Shown here: positions 35,001-43,851 of the stretch, piece by piece
How positions within the stretch are numbered: position 1 is the stretch's first letter
Layout of the letters: every line of letters starts with the position of its first letter
NCBI RefSeq assembly: GCF_030817175.1
Contig: NZ_JAUSYY010000001.1
Span: 1,984,001 to 2,048,000, forward strand
Reading direction: 5' to 3'
Source of the DNA: Agromyces ramosus
Lineage (GTDB): Bacteria; Actinomycetota; Actinomycetes; Actinomycetales; Microbacteriaceae
DNA length: 64,000 bases
Position numbers and translations under genes: made by a program
The notes under the pieces: generated by a model
Told to the model about the DNA's origin: nothing
Databases searched by the model: none
Seen by the model: only the letters and a program-made list of their open reading frames with translations

Positions 35001-35893
35001 GCCGATGGCGCGTGCGCGGGACACGTCGCGTCGGTGCAGCGATCGCAGCGGACGAATTCGGCGTCGCACGAGGCATTCGCGCAATTGGCGGTTCGGTTCG
35101 TCGCAGTACCGCACGCGACGCACGCGCCGATGACGGCCGCGTGGTCGCTGAAGTCGACCGAGCCGCGCCGGTCGAAGACGTAGAGCGAGCCTTCCCAGAG
35201 TCCGTCGTCGCCGAAGCGCTCGCCGTAGCGGGCGATGCCGCCCTCGAGCTGGTAGACCTCGCGGAACCCGCGGCTCGTCATGAGGCTCGAGAGCACTTCG
35301 CAGCGGATGCCGCCTGTGCAGTAGGTCACGACCGGCTTGCCCTTGAGCTCGTCGTACCGGCCCGAGTCGAGCTCCGCCACGAAGTCGCGGGTCGTCTCGA
35401 CGTCGGGCACGACCGCATCACGGAACCGGCCGATCGCCGCCTCGAGCGCGTTGCGCCCGTCGAAGAACACGACATCGTCGCCCCGCTCGGCGATGAGCTC
35501 GTGCAGCGCCTCCGGCGTGAGCTTCGTGCCACCGCCGACGACGCCGGCCACGTCGACCGCGAGCTCGCCCGGTGCGCCGAAGCTCACGATCTCGTCGCGC
35601 ACCTTCACGCTGAGCTTCGGGAAGTCGAGGCTCGCGCCGGTCGCGTCGAGCCCGCCGCCGGTACTCCACTTGAAGTCGATGTGCTTGAACGCCGGGTAGT
35701 CGCGGGTCTTGCGGACGTACCGCTTCAGCGCGCCCATCTCGCCGCCCAGCGTGCCGTTCAGTCCGTCCTTCGAGATGAGGATGCGGCCGCGAAGGCCCAG
35801 CGACCCGGCGAGGTCGCGCTGCCACAGCCGCACGGCATCAGGGTCGGCGAGCGGGGTGAAGACGTAGTAGAGGAGGATCTTGGCGACGGCCAC
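34991..35893 (-). CDS. trhO: tRNA uridine-34 5-hydroxylase TrhO, rhodanese type
   Basis: The 300-residue protein has an acylphosphatase-like N-terminal domain ([16 protein letters not shown]) and a central rhodanese domain with the active-site Cys in [16 protein letters not shown], then a Cys-rich C-terminus (CVACGT, CANASC, CDRC, CPAH) that may bind zinc. TrhO uses prephenate-linked chemistry to hydroxylate wobble uridine in tRNA. GTG 35893 is chosen because TACAAT ends 6 nt before it, predicting a leaderless message. The last codons and the stop lie inside the palindrome at 34967-35000. Confidence 0.9.
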   Translation of the reverse strand: MAVAKILLYYVFTPLADPDAVRLWQRDLAGSLGLRGRILISKDGLNGTLGGEMGALKRYVRKTRDYPAFKHIDFKWSTGGGLDATGASLDFPKLSVKVRDEIVSFGAPGELAVDVAGVVGGGTKLTPEALHELIAERGDDVVFFDGRNALEAAIGRFRDAVVPDVETTRDFVAELDSGRYDELKGKPVVTYCTGGIRCEVLSSLMTSRGFREVYQLEGGIARYGERFGDDGLWEGSLYVFDRRGSVDFSDHAAVIGACVACGTATNRTANCANASCDAEFVRCDRCTDATCPAHAPSAVE

Positions 35894-35899
35894 CCCGAG

Positions 35900-35905
35900 A
35901 TTGTA
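35900..35905 (-). promoter_or_regulatory. -10 element TACAAT, leaderless start of trhO
   Basis: TACAAT, a close match to TATAAT, then CTCGGG, then GTG 35893. It faces away from the promoter of the PEBP gene 28 bp further on. Confidence 0.7.
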
Positions 35906-35932
35906 CGGGGCCCATCCTGCACGCGCCCGGAA

Positions 35933-35938
35933 TAGGCT
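35933..35938 (+). promoter_or_regulatory. -10 element TAGGCT, leaderless start at 35945
   Basis: TAGGCT, then GGCCTC, then ATG 35945. With the trhO promoter this gives two divergent leaderless starts within 52 bp. Confidence 0.65.
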
Positions 35939-35944
35939 GGCCTC

Positions 35945-36481
35945 ATGCTCGACTACGACCCCTACGAGGCGCTGCAGGCGCTGAAGCCGATGGGCTCGTT
36001 CACGCTCGAGAGCTCGGACTTCCGCGACGGTGAGCCGCTGCCGTTGCCGCTCCGCGCCTCGGGGGTAGGCGCGGGCGATCGCTCGCCGCAACTCTCGTGG
36101 TCGGGATTCCCGGCCGACACCCGCGGCTTCGCGGTGACGTGCTTCGACCCCGACGCCCCGACCGCCTCGGGCTGGTGGCACTGGGCGGTGGCGAACCTGC
36201 CTGCCACGGTGACGAGCCTCGAGGCCGACGCCGGCGAGCCGGGCGGCCTGAAGCTGCCGAGCGGCGCGCTCGTGCTCGCGAACGACGACGGCGAGCGCCG
36301 GTACGTGGGCTCTTCACCGCCGCCGGGCACCGGTGTGCACCGCTACTTCTTCGTCGTGCACGCGCTCGACGTGCCGCGCCTCGACCTCTCGGCGGATGCC
36401 ACGCCCGCGACCCTCGGCACGAAGTGCTTCTTCCACGGCCTCGGCCGCGGCATCCTCATCGGCACGGCGACCGCCGACTGA
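35945..36481 (+). CDS. YbhB/YbcL-family Raf kinase inhibitor-like (PEBP) protein
   Basis: This is a 178-residue phosphatidylethanolamine-binding-protein fold. [21 protein letters not shown] is the central ligand-pocket motif, and [12 protein letters not shown] the second. The bacterial YbhB/YbcL branch is cytoplasmic, with no clear physiological role. It is a single gene, divergent from trhO and followed by a terminator-like hairpin. Confidence 0.92.
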   Translation: MLDYDPYEALQALKPMGSFTLESSDFRDGEPLPLPLRASGVGAGDRSPQLSWSGFPADTRGFAVTCFDPDAPTASGWWHWAVANLPATVTSLEADAGEPGGLKLPSGALVLANDDGERRYVGSSPPPGTGVHRYFFVVHALDVPRLDLSADATPATLGTKCFFHGLGRGILIGTATAD

Positions 36482-36534
36482 ACCCGCTGCACCGGTTGCG
36501 TGAGGCGCTTCGCGCGTCGAAAACCACACCTGGC

Positions 36535-36556
36535 ACGCCGGTCGGGCCACCGGCGT
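36535..36556 (+). terminator. Terminator hairpin after the PEBP gene
   Basis: ACGCCGGT, loop CGGGCC, ACCGGCGT: a perfect 8-bp stem, followed by TT and T-rich sequence at 36556-36570. Confidence 0.65.
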
Positions 36557-36574
36557 TTGCTTCCGATTTTCGGC

Positions 36575-36612
36575 ATGCCAGTTCCCCCTCATCGATGAGG
36601 GGGAACTGGCAT
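36575..36612. repeat. Perfect 38-bp palindrome between convergent genes
   Basis: Two 19-bp arms meet without a loop at the centre TCATCGATGA; each arm carries CCAGTTCCCCCTCAT or its complement. It lies between the PEBP gene and the convergent arsR-like gene and may be a bidirectional terminator, a protein-binding site or a dispersed repeat. Confidence 0.85.
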
Positions 36613-36728
36613 ACGCGATTCGGGAACACAGATCGCGGCGGCGCGATGCGGGCAGTGACGGTGGCGCGGCGGTGACGATAGGGCAGCGGTGGCGATGGCG
36701 AGAGGGCGGCGAACGCGGCGTACGTGTT

Positions 36729-37160
36729 CTACTCGGGTTCGGGGAATCCGGTCAGGTCTGCCGCGTCGGACGCGGTGCGGCCACGCTGGCCCTTACGACC
36801 GGCACGATGGCGATGCGGCGCACGAGAGGCGATGGCGGGATGGATCGGCGCGCGATGGAACACGGTGCCGTAACGGTGATCCCAGAGGCGGTAGAGCTCG
36901 CCGACCGCGTCGTCGAGGCGCTCGAGGAAGGTCTCGTCGAGACGGTACAGCCGCGACTGGGGGAGCGCCTCGTCGGGCTGCACGACCACCACGCCCTGGT
37001 CACGGAGAATGCGCAGGTGGTGGGACACCGCCGAACGGGAGATCGAGAACTCCGCCGCGATCACCTCGTTCAGCGTGCCGACCGCGTGATCGCCCACCGC
37101 GAGCACTTCGATGATGCGACGCCGCACGGGCTCGGCCGCGATCTCGAACGGATGCATCAT
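36729..37160 (-). CDS. ArsR-family winged-helix regulator
   Basis: The 143-residue product has a classic ArsR fold: HPFEIAAEPVRRRIIEVLAVGD, then EVIAAEFSISRSAVSHHLRILRDQGVVVVQ for the recognition helix and wing. No metal-binding ELCVC motif is seen, so it belongs to the branch that senses something other than thiophilic metals. The C-terminal 45 residues are basic and low-complexity. TAGCCT lies 6 nt before ATG 37160. It may control itself or the lysE-like gene 64 bp upstream. Confidence 0.85.
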   Translation of the reverse strand: MMHPFEIAAEPVRRRIIEVLAVGDHAVGTLNEVIAAEFSISRSAVSHHLRILRDQGVVVVQPDEALPQSRLYRLDETFLERLDDAVGELYRLWDHRYGTVFHRAPIHPAIASRAPHRHRAGRKGQRGRTASDAADLTGFPEPE

Positions 37161-37166
37161 CCCGGC

Positions 37167-37172
37167 AGGCTA
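37167..37172 (-). promoter_or_regulatory. -10 element TAGCCT, leaderless start at 37160
   Basis: TAGCCT, then GCCGGG, then ATG 37160 on the minus strand. Confidence 0.6.
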
Positions 37173-37224
37173 GACGCCGCACGGCGAACGCCGTCGCGCC
37201 CATCCACAGCCGAGTACGCGCCGC

Positions 37225-37863
37225 TCAGTGCTTGTTACCGCTCAGCGCGAGCACGCCGCCGAGCCCGATCATCATGACGCCGCCAGTCGCGGCGAGACCC
37301 GACGCTCGCTTCGGCGAACGCGCGAACCAGTTGCGCGCGGCGCCCGCGGCGAGCGCCCAGATCGAATCGCAGACGAGCGCGAGCAGGATGAACAGCACCC
37401 CGAGCTCGAACAGCTGCAGCGGGATGGATCCGGCGGTGAAGTCCACGAACTGGGGGAGCACCGCGACGAAGAACGCGATCGTCTTCGGGTTCGTCACGCC
37501 GACGACGAAACCCTCGCCCAGCTGCCGCCAGTGCGAGCGCGGCGCCACCTCGCCATTGGCTGCAGCTGCGGCATCCGCTCGGTGCCTGATCGCCTGGATG
37601 CCGAGGTAGACGAGGTAGAGCGCGCCCGCGAACTTGATGATCGTGAAGAGGAGCACCGACTGCGCGACGAGCGCGCCCACGCCGAGGGCGACGGCCGTGA
37701 CGAGCGGCACCATGCCCATGGCATTGCCGACCACGCTGAGGAGGCCGCCGAGGCGGCCGAGCGCGAGCGTGCGGCCGATCACGAAGAGCACGCTGGGGCC
37801 GGGCATGAGGATGAGCACGACCGAGGCCACCAGGAAGGCGGCGAGGTTCTCGAGAGGCACCAT
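37225..37863 (-). CDS. LysE/RhtB-family amino acid exporter
   Basis: The 212-residue membrane protein has about six helices. LVASVVLILMPGPSVLFVIGRTLALG is the family signature at the first helix, and GFVVGVTNPKTIAFFVAVLPQFVD the second. The family exports amino acids or homoserine lactone-like solutes by proton antiport. TAGCAT ends 6 nt before ATG 37863. The arsR-like gene follows on the same strand. Confidence 0.9.
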   Translation of the reverse strand: MVPLENLAAFLVASVVLILMPGPSVLFVIGRTLALGRLGGLLSVVGNAMGMVPLVTAVALGVGALVAQSVLLFTIIKFAGALYLVYLGIQAIRHRADAAAAANGEVAPRSHWRQLGEGFVVGVTNPKTIAFFVAVLPQFVDFTAGSIPLQLFELGVLFILLALVCDSIWALAAGAARNWFARSPKRASGLAATGGVMMIGLGGVLALSGNKH

Positions 37864-37869
37864 CCGAGA

Positions 37870-37875
37870 ATGCTA
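37870..37875 (-). promoter_or_regulatory. -10 element TAGCAT, leaderless start at 37863
   Basis: TAGCAT, then TCTCGG, then ATG 37863 on the minus strand. Confidence 0.65.
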
Positions 37876-37895
37876 GCCCGGGCCGTGCTGGGCGA

Positions 37896-38279
37896 CTACT
37901 CCTCGTCGGGTGGTGCCGAGATGGCCGCGGCGAGGTGCAGGCGCGTGCCGAACGGGTCGGTGATGAGTGCCGTGCGCTCACCCCAGGGCTGGTCGACCGG
38001 ACCCTCGATCACGTTCGCGCCGTGCCCGGTGAGGTGCGTCGTCACGCGATCGACGTCGTCGACGTAGAACCAGAGCATGACGTTGCCCGGCGGCAGTGGC
38101 GATTCGGTCAGGCCGATGCCCATCGACGTGGCGCCCGTCGAGAGCGAAACGTAGACCGGTTCGCCCTCGCCGTCGGGCGGGTACGAGTAGACGACCACCC
38201 CGCCGAGCGCGTCACGGTAGAACGCGAGGGCCCGCTGCATGTCGGCGACCTCGAGAATTGGGAACGTGGATTCGATCAT
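37896..38279 (-). CDS. VOC (glyoxalase-like) family protein
   Basis: The product is a 127-residue vicinal-oxygen-chelate fold: FPILEVADMQRALAFYRDALGG at the start and PWGERTALITDPFGTRLHLAA at the end. Metal ligands are not obvious beyond the terminal segment, so the activity is open. Unlike its neighbours it has a strong ribosome-binding site, GAGGAGG just before ATG 38279. Confidence 0.87.
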   Translation of the reverse strand: MIESTFPILEVADMQRALAFYRDALGGVVVYSYPPDGEGEPVYVSLSTGATSMGIGLTESPLPPGNVMLWFYVDDVDRVTTHLTGHGANVIEGPVDQPWGERTALITDPFGTRLHLAAAISAPPDEE

Positions 38280-38324
38280 GACCCCTCCTCGAAGGGGAGG
38301 CTACGCCGCCCGACGCGATGCCGC

Positions 38325-38330
38325 TACGGT
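38325..38330 (+). promoter_or_regulatory. -10 element TACGGT, start at 38338
   Basis: TACGGT, seven bases, then GTG 38338; it heads the methylcitrate operon. Confidence 0.5.
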
Positions 38331-38337
38331 GTCAGTC

Positions 38338-39495
38338 GTGAGCGAGCACATCTCCGCGAGCGTCGCCGACGGTGTCGGCCACGTGACGCTCGACCGCCCC
38401 CAGGCGCTCAACGCCCTGAGCTACGAGATGATCCGCGAGCTCACCGACGTGTTCGACGCGTGGCGCGACGACTCCGAGGTCGGGCTCGTCGTCATCGACG
38501 GCGCGGGCGAGCGCGGCTTCTGCGCCGGCGGCGACATCCGTGAGCTCTACGGGTATGCGACGAACGGCAACGCGCACGAGGCGCGCGCGTTCTTCCGGGC
38601 GGAGTACCGGCTCGACGCCGCCATCGCGCGCTACCCGAAGCCCGTCGTCGCGATCATGGACGGCATCACGATGGGCGGCGGCATCGGCCTCGCCGGGCAC
38701 GCGTCGATCCGCATCGTCACCGAACGCTCACGCGTCGCGATGCCCGAGACGCGCATCGGGTTCACGCCCGACGTCGGCGGCTCCTGGCTGCTCGCGAAGG
38801 CGCCCGGCGAGCTCGGCGTGCACCTCGCCCTGAACTCGCGCACCATGGACGCCGCCGACGCCCTGCACGCCGGCTTCGCCGACGCCTTCGTTCCCTCCGA
38901 GAACCTCCCGCACCTGCTGCAGGCCCTCGCCGAGCGCGCCGACCCGGGCAGCCCCGCCGAGATCGTCATGCTGTTCGACGAGACCCCGGGTCCGTCGGCG
39001 CTCGCGCTCGCCCGCGACTGGGTCGACGCGTGCTACTCCGCGCCGACGGTCCACGGCATCATCGAGCGCCTGCGAGCCTTCGCCGACGGCCGAGCCGATG
39101 CCTCGGCCAGCGCGTTCCCGAAGCATCCACTCGACCCGGCGGCATCCGCCTACGCCGCCGCCGCTGCCGACGAGCTCGAGACCCTCTCGCCCACCGCGCT
39201 CACCGTGACGCTCGAGTCGGTGCGCCGCGCTCGCACGCTGCCCCGGCTCGAGGACGCCCTCGAGCAGGAGTTCCGTCTCGTGTCGTGGTTCATCGAGCAG
39301 CACGACCTGCGCGAGGGCATTCGCGCCCAGGTCATCGACAAGGACCGCTCACCGAGGTGGAACCCGTCGACGCTCGCGGGCGTCGACCCCGAGCTCGCGG
39401 CGCGGGTGATCGACGCGCAGGTGCACGACCCGGTCTGGCCCGCGGCCGGCGCTCCGGCGCATCCATCAGCCGACTTCGATAGCGTTGAGGCGTGA
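38338..39495 (+). CDS. 3-hydroxyisobutyryl-CoA hydrolase (enoyl-CoA hydratase fold)
   Basis: The product has 385 residues. [22 protein letters not shown] holds the oxyanion-hole loop, [19 protein letters not shown] the second loop, and [16 protein letters not shown] the acidic residues typical of the hydrolase rather than plain hydratases. The length and the C-terminal half (ECH_2) agree. It hydrolyses 3-hydroxyisobutyryl-CoA in valine breakdown, a route that leads to propionyl-CoA. The prpD gene overlaps its stop (GTGA), so it is coupled to propionate catabolism. Confidence 0.87.
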   Translation: MSEHISASVADGVGHVTLDRPQALNALSYEMIRELTDVFDAWRDDSEVGLVVIDGAGERGFCAGGDIRELYGYATNGNAHEARAFFRAEYRLDAAIARYPKPVVAIMDGITMGGGIGLAGHASIRIVTERSRVAMPETRIGFTPDVGGSWLLAKAPGELGVHLALNSRTMDAADALHAGFADAFVPSENLPHLLQALAERADPGSPAEIVMLFDETPGPSALALARDWVDACYSAPTVHGIIERLRAFADGRADASASAFPKHPLDPAASAYAAAAADELETLSPTALTVTLESVRRARTLPRLEDALEQEFRLVSWFIEQHDLREGIRAQVIDKDRSPRWNPSTLAGVDPELAARVIDAQVHDPVWPAAGAPAHPSADFDSVEA

Positions 39496-41030
39496 AGACC
39501 CACCACCTGCGCACCCACCGGAGTGACGAGAACCTGGCTCGAGAGGGTCAACTCGCCTGGCAGCTCGCGGCCGTCGCGACCGACCCCGTCGAGCTCGACG
39601 ACGACGTCGTCGACATGGTCGTGAACCGCGTCATCGACAACGCCGCCGTCGCGGCGGCCTCGATCGCACGCAAGCCGGTGGTCTCGGCCCGCAGCCAGGC
39701 GCTGTCGCACCCCGTGTCGATCGGCGGCGACGGCGCGACCGTCTTCGGGGCGGATGCCGCCCGCCACACCTCGCCCGAATGGGCCGCCTGGGCCAACGGC
39801 GTCGCCGTGCGCGAGCTCGACTTCCACGACACCTTCCTCGCCGCGGAGTACTCGCATCCCGGCGACAACATCCCGCCGATCATCGCCGTGGCCCAGCACC
39901 TCGCCGCCACCCGTGGCCTCGGCGGCCGCGATGTCGTGCGGGGCATCGCGACCGGTTACGAGATCCAGATCGACCTCGTGAAGGCCATCTCGCTGCACGA
40001 GCACAAGATCGACCACGTGGCGCACCTCGGGCCGTCGGCCGCCGCGGGCATCGGCACCCTGCTCGGCCTCGACCAGGAGACGATCTTCCAGTCGATCGGG
40101 CAGGCGCTGCACACGACCACCGCGACCCGGCAGTCCCGCAAGGGCGAGATCTCATCGTGGAAGGCGCACGCCCCCGCCTTCGCCGGAAAGATGGCCGTCG
40201 AGGCGGTCGACCGTGCGATGCGCGGCGAGACGAGCCCCGTGCCCATCTACGAGGGCGAAGACGGCGTGATCGCCTGGCTCCTCGGCGGACCCGAGGCCTC
40301 CTACGAGGTGCCGATGCCCGAAGAGGGCGAGTCGAAGCGCGCCATCCTCGACTCGTACACGAAGGAGCACTCGGCCGAGTACCAGGCGCAGGCGTGGATC
40401 GACCTCGCCCGCAAGCTCCACGACGAGTACCCGCTGATCCTCGACGACCCCGACCGCATCGAGTCGATCACGCTGCACACCTCGCACCACACGCACTACG
40501 TCATCGGCTCGGGCGCGAACGACCCGCAGAAGTACGATCCCGATGCCTCGCGCGAGACGCTCGACCACTCGATCCCGTACATCTTCACCGTCGCACTCCA
40601 AGACGGGTCGTGGCACCACGCCGACTCGTACTCGCCCGAGCGCGCGCACCGCGACGACACCGTCGCGCTCTGGAAGAAGGTGTCCACCGTCGAAGACCCC
40701 GAGTGGACCCGCCGCTACCACTCGAACGACATCGCCGAGAAGGCGTTCGGCGGCCGCGTGGTCATCAAGCTCAGCGACGGCGGCGAGATCGTCGACGAGA
40801 TCGCGGTGGCCGACGCGCACCCGCTCGGTGCCCGGCCGTTCGCGCGCGAGCAGTACGTGCAGAAGTTCCGCACCCTCTCCGAGTGGGTGCTCGAGGAGGC
40901 CGAGATCGAGCGCTTCCTCGACCTCGCGCAGCGCCTGCCCGAGCTCGGCCCCGACGAGCTCGGCGGCCTCACGTTCACCGCGGCGCCCGGGGCGCTCGTC
41001 GGCGTCGACATCCCCACCGGGCTCTTCTGA
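39492..41030 (+). CDS. prpD: 2-methylcitrate dehydratase, MmgE/PrpD family
   Basis: The 512-residue protein matches bacterial PrpD across its length: [74 protein letters not shown] and [17 protein letters not shown]. It dehydrates 2-methylcitrate to 2-methyl-cis-aconitate. GTG 39492 overlaps the hydrolase stop; a TAGCGT also ends 6 nt before it (39480-39485), which could give a second, leaderless start inside the operon. The prpB gene follows after 32 bp. Confidence 0.93.
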   Translation: MKTHHLRTHRSDENLAREGQLAWQLAAVATDPVELDDDVVDMVVNRVIDNAAVAAASIARKPVVSARSQALSHPVSIGGDGATVFGADAARHTSPEWAAWANGVAVRELDFHDTFLAAEYSHPGDNIPPIIAVAQHLAATRGLGGRDVVRGIATGYEIQIDLVKAISLHEHKIDHVAHLGPSAAAGIGTLLGLDQETIFQSIGQALHTTTATRQSRKGEISSWKAHAPAFAGKMAVEAVDRAMRGETSPVPIYEGEDGVIAWLLGGPEASYEVPMPEEGESKRAILDSYTKEHSAEYQAQAWIDLARKLHDEYPLILDDPDRIESITLHTSHHTHYVIGSGANDPQKYDPDASRETLDHSIPYIFTVALQDGSWHHADSYSPERAHRDDTVALWKKVSTVEDPEWTRRYHSNDIAEKAFGGRVVIKLSDGGEIVDEIAVADAHPLGARPFAREQYVQKFRTLSEWVLEEAEIERFLDLAQRLPELGPDELGGLTFTAAPGALVGVDIPTGLF

Positions 41031-41062
41031 GACACCGGCCTCCTCTGAGAGAAGGCAGCACC

Positions 41063-41962
41063 ATGCTCTATGCCCAGACCCCGCCTGCCGAGAAGCGCCG
41101 GCTCTTCCGCGAGCGGCTCGCGAGCGGCGAGATCCTGCGCTTCCCTGGCGCGTTCAACCCGCTGAGCGCACGCCTCATCGAGCAGAAGGGCTTCGACGGG
41201 GTCTACATCTCGGGCGCCGTGCTCTCGGCCGACCTGGGCCTGCCCGACATCGGCCTCACGACCCTCACCGAAGTGGCCGGTCGCGGCAAGCAGATCGCCC
41301 GGATGACCGAGCTGCCCGCCATCATCGACGCCGACACCGGGTTCGGCGAGCCCATGAACGTCGCTCGCACCGTGCAGGAGATGGAGGATGCCGGCCTCGC
41401 CGGCCTCCACATCGAAGACCAGGTGAACCCGAAGCGCTGCGGCCACCTCGACGGCAAGCAGGTCGTCGACGAATCCACCGCGCTGCAGCGCATCCGCGCC
41501 GCCGTCGATGCCCGCCGCGACCCGAACTTCCTGATCATGGCGCGCACCGACATCCGTGCCGTCGACGGCCTGCCCGCCGCGGTCGACCGCGCGAAGAAGC
41601 TCGTCGACGCGGGCGCCGACGCGATCTTCCCCGAGGCGATGGCCTCGCTCGAGGAGTTCGCCGCGATCCGTGCCGCCGTCGACGTGCCGTTGCTCGCCAA
41701 CATGACCGAGTTCGGCAAGAGCGAGCTCTTCACGGTCGAACAGCTCGCGGAGGTCGGCATGAACCTCGTGATCTGGCCCGTGTCGCTGCTGCGGCTCGCC
41801 ATGGGCTCGGCCGTGCGCGGACTCGACGAGCTCGAGGCATCCGGATCGCTCAACGGCATGCTCGGCATGATGCAGCACCGTGCCGACCTCTACGAGCTCA
41901 TCGACTACGAGGGCTACAACCACTTCGACACCTCGATCTTCAACTTCCGCGTCGCCCGCTGA
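41063..41962 (+). CDS. prpB: Methylisocitrate lyase
   Basis: This is a 299-residue member of the isocitrate lyase family. The catalytic loop is PKRCGH with C126; IIDADTGFGEP and GLHIEDQVNPK carry the metal ligands. It splits 2-methylisocitrate into pyruvate and succinate. GAAGG at 41051-41055 is a ribosome-binding site 7 nt before ATG 41063. It sits between prpD and prpC as in other actinobacteria. Confidence 0.95.
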   Translation: MLYAQTPPAEKRRLFRERLASGEILRFPGAFNPLSARLIEQKGFDGVYISGAVLSADLGLPDIGLTTLTEVAGRGKQIARMTELPAIIDADTGFGEPMNVARTVQEMEDAGLAGLHIEDQVNPKRCGHLDGKQVVDESTALQRIRAAVDARRDPNFLIMARTDIRAVDGLPAAVDRAKKLVDAGADAIFPEAMASLEEFAAIRAAVDVPLLANMTEFGKSELFTVEQLAEVGMNLVIWPVSLLRLAMGSAVRGLDELEASGSLNGMLGMMQHRADLYELIDYEGYNHFDTSIFNFRVAR

Positions 41963-42010
41963 CGCGGCGGCGCCCGCCCCCGTCGGCGACAAGCCGTCGC
42001 ACGCAGGCTC

Positions 42011-42016
42011 TAGGCT
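42011..42016 (+). promoter_or_regulatory. Possible -10 (TAGGCT) for prpC
   Basis: TAGGCT lies 48 bp before the prpC start in the 102-bp prpB-prpC gap, leaving a leader with the ribosome-binding site GAGGAG. No good -35 is visible, so prpC may simply be read from the operon promoter. Confidence 0.35.
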
Positions 42017-42064
42017 GGGGGAGCGGTCGCGCCGCAGCGCCCGCACCGAGCCGCGAGGAGCACG

Positions 42065-43204
42065 ATGAGCGATCAGCAGCAGGGGGCAGCCCCGGTCATC
42101 TACAAGGGTCTGGCAGGTGTGCCGGTCGACTACACGGCCATCTCGAAGGTCAACCCCGAGACCAATTCGCTGCTCTATCGCGGCTACCCGGTGCAGGAGC
42201 TTGCGGCATCCGTCACCTTCGAAGAGGTCGCCCACCTGCTCTGGTACGGCGAGCTGCCCGATGACTCGCAGCTGGCCGCGTTCGAAGAGCGCGAGCGCTC
42301 GCTGCGCGGCCTCGACCACGAGGTGAAGCACATCATCGACGAGCTTCCGCTCAGCGCCCATCCCATGGATGTCGTGCGCACCGCCGTGAGCGTCATCGGC
42401 GCGAGCGACCCGGCCACGCCCGACGACAGCCCCGAGGCGAACCTCGACAAGGCGATCCGGCTGTTCGCGAAGCTGCCGTCGATCGTCACCTACGACCAGC
42501 GCCGCCGCCACGAGCTCGAGTTCGTCGAGCCGCGCGACGACCTCGGCTACTCCGCGAACTTCCTCTGGCAGGCGTTCGGCGAGGCACCCGAACTCGAGGT
42601 CGTCACCGCGTTCGACGTGTCGATGATCCTGTACGCCGAGCACTCCTTCAATGCCTCGACCTTCACTGCGAGGGTCATCACGTCGACCCTGGCCGACCTG
42701 TACTCGGCGGTGGTCGGCGCCATCGGCGCGCTGAAGGGCCCGCTCCACGGCGGCGCGAACGAGGCCGTCATGCACGCCTTCGACGAGATCGGCACGGCCG
42801 ATGCCGCAGCGGCGTGGCTCGATGCCGCGCTCGCCGAGAAGCGCAAGATCATGGGCTTCGGTCACCGCGTCTACAAGAACGGCGACTCGCGCGTTCCCAC
42901 CATGCGCGACTCGCTCGAGCGCATGGTCGAGCACTACGACCGGCCCGACCTGCTCGAGCTCTACGTCGCCCTCGAGACCGCGATGGCCGAGCGCAAGGGC
43001 ATCAAGCCGAACCTCGACTACCCCTCCGGTCCGGCCTATCACCTCATGGGCTTCGACACGCTCACGTTCACCCCGCTCTTCGCGGCGAGCCGGGTCACCG
43101 GGTGGACGGCGCACATCATGGAGCAGTCGGCCGCGAACGCGCTCATCCGCCCCCTCTCGGTGTACAACGGCCCCGAAGAGCGGCACGTCCCCGCGAAGGC
43201 CTGA
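42065..43204 (+). CDS. prpC: 2-methylcitrate synthase (citrate synthase family)
   Basis: The 379-residue protein has the citrate synthase catalytic segments: HSFNASTFTARV, GPLHGGANEAVM (His) and MGFGHRVYKNGDSR (His). The opening IYKGLAGVPVDYTAISKVNPETNSLLYRGYPV is typical of PrpC rather than GltA. It condenses propionyl-CoA with oxaloacetate. GAGGAG lies 4-5 nt before ATG 42065. A DHFR-like gene follows 3 bp after its stop. Confidence 0.93.
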   Translation: MSDQQQGAAPVIYKGLAGVPVDYTAISKVNPETNSLLYRGYPVQELAASVTFEEVAHLLWYGELPDDSQLAAFEERERSLRGLDHEVKHIIDELPLSAHPMDVVRTAVSVIGASDPATPDDSPEANLDKAIRLFAKLPSIVTYDQRRRHELEFVEPRDDLGYSANFLWQAFGEAPELEVVTAFDVSMILYAEHSFNASTFTARVITSTLADLYSAVVGAIGALKGPLHGGANEAVMHAFDEIGTADAAAAWLDAALAEKRKIMGFGHRVYKNGDSRVPTMRDSLERMVEHYDRPDLLELYVALETAMAERKGIKPNLDYPSGPAYHLMGFDTLTFTPLFAASRVTGWTAHIMEQSAANALIRPLSVYNGPEERHVPAKA

Positions 43205-43207
43205 CCG

Positions 43208-43849
43208 GTGTCGCACGTCTTCCTCGAGATGACGATGACGCTCGACGGCTTCACGGCCGCCCCGGGCGTGAGCCTCGAGCATCCGCTCGGCATCGACGGG
43301 GAGCGCGTGCGCGACTGGGACCGCGGGGTGCAGGGCCCGACCGACGTCGATGGGCTCGGTACCGAGGGCGCAGCGGATGCCTCGCCTGACGAGATCGATC
43401 GCAACGTCGCCGCGCGCATGTTCGAGACCACGGGCGCATTCGTCATCGGCCGCCGCACCTTCGACGTCGGCGAGGCGCAATGGGACGACGAGCGCGTGTT
43501 CGAGCGGCGCCCCGTCTTCGTCGTCACGACGCGCGAGCGCGAGCCGTTCGAGCGCGGCGGCTCAACGTACGAGTTCGTCACCGGCGGCATCGCCGCGGCG
43601 GTCGCGCGTGCGAGCGAGGCGGCGCGTGCGGCATCCGTCTGCATCATGGGCGGGGCGGATGTCGCGCGGCAGGCCCTCGCGGCCGGCCTCGTGCACGAGG
43701 CGCGCCTGCATCTCGTGCCCGTGCTGCTCGGGGGCGGGTCGCGCCTGTTCCCCGACGCGGCGGCGCGACGCGTCGAGCTCGAGCCGCTCGGCGTCGAGCA
43801 GGGCGCTCGGGCGACCCACTTGCGATACCGGGTGCTGCGGGAGGATTGA
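43208..43849 (+). CDS. Dihydrofolate-reductase-family (RibD C-terminal-like) protein
   Basis: The 213-residue protein opens HVFLEMTMTLDGFTAAPGVSLEHPLG and carries FVIGRRTFDVGEAQW, VCIMGGADVARQAL and EARLHLVPVLLGGGSRLF, the pattern of the RibD_C/DHFR-like family common in actinobacteria. These enzymes reduce undefined substrates with NADPH; it is not the essential FolA. GTG 43208 lies three bases after the prpC stop, so it can be co-transcribed with prpC without a clear metabolic link. Confidence 0.87.
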   Translation: MSHVFLEMTMTLDGFTAAPGVSLEHPLGIDGERVRDWDRGVQGPTDVDGLGTEGAADASPDEIDRNVAARMFETTGAFVIGRRTFDVGEAQWDDERVFERRPVFVVTTREREPFERGGSTYEFVTGGIAAAVARASEAARAASVCIMGGADVARQALAAGLVHEARLHLVPVLLGGGSRLFPDAAARRVELEPLGVEQGARATHLRYRVLRED

Positions 43850-43851
43850 GC

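Noticed and set aside
34991..35935. Continuation of the DUF2306-like frame after the palindrome as a real C-terminus
   Set aside because: It is exactly antisense to trhO and shows no membrane helices as the family requires.
40715..43480. 921-codon minus frame opposite prpD, prpB and prpC
   Set aside because: The three plus-strand enzymes have conserved catalytic motifs; the antisense frame has none.
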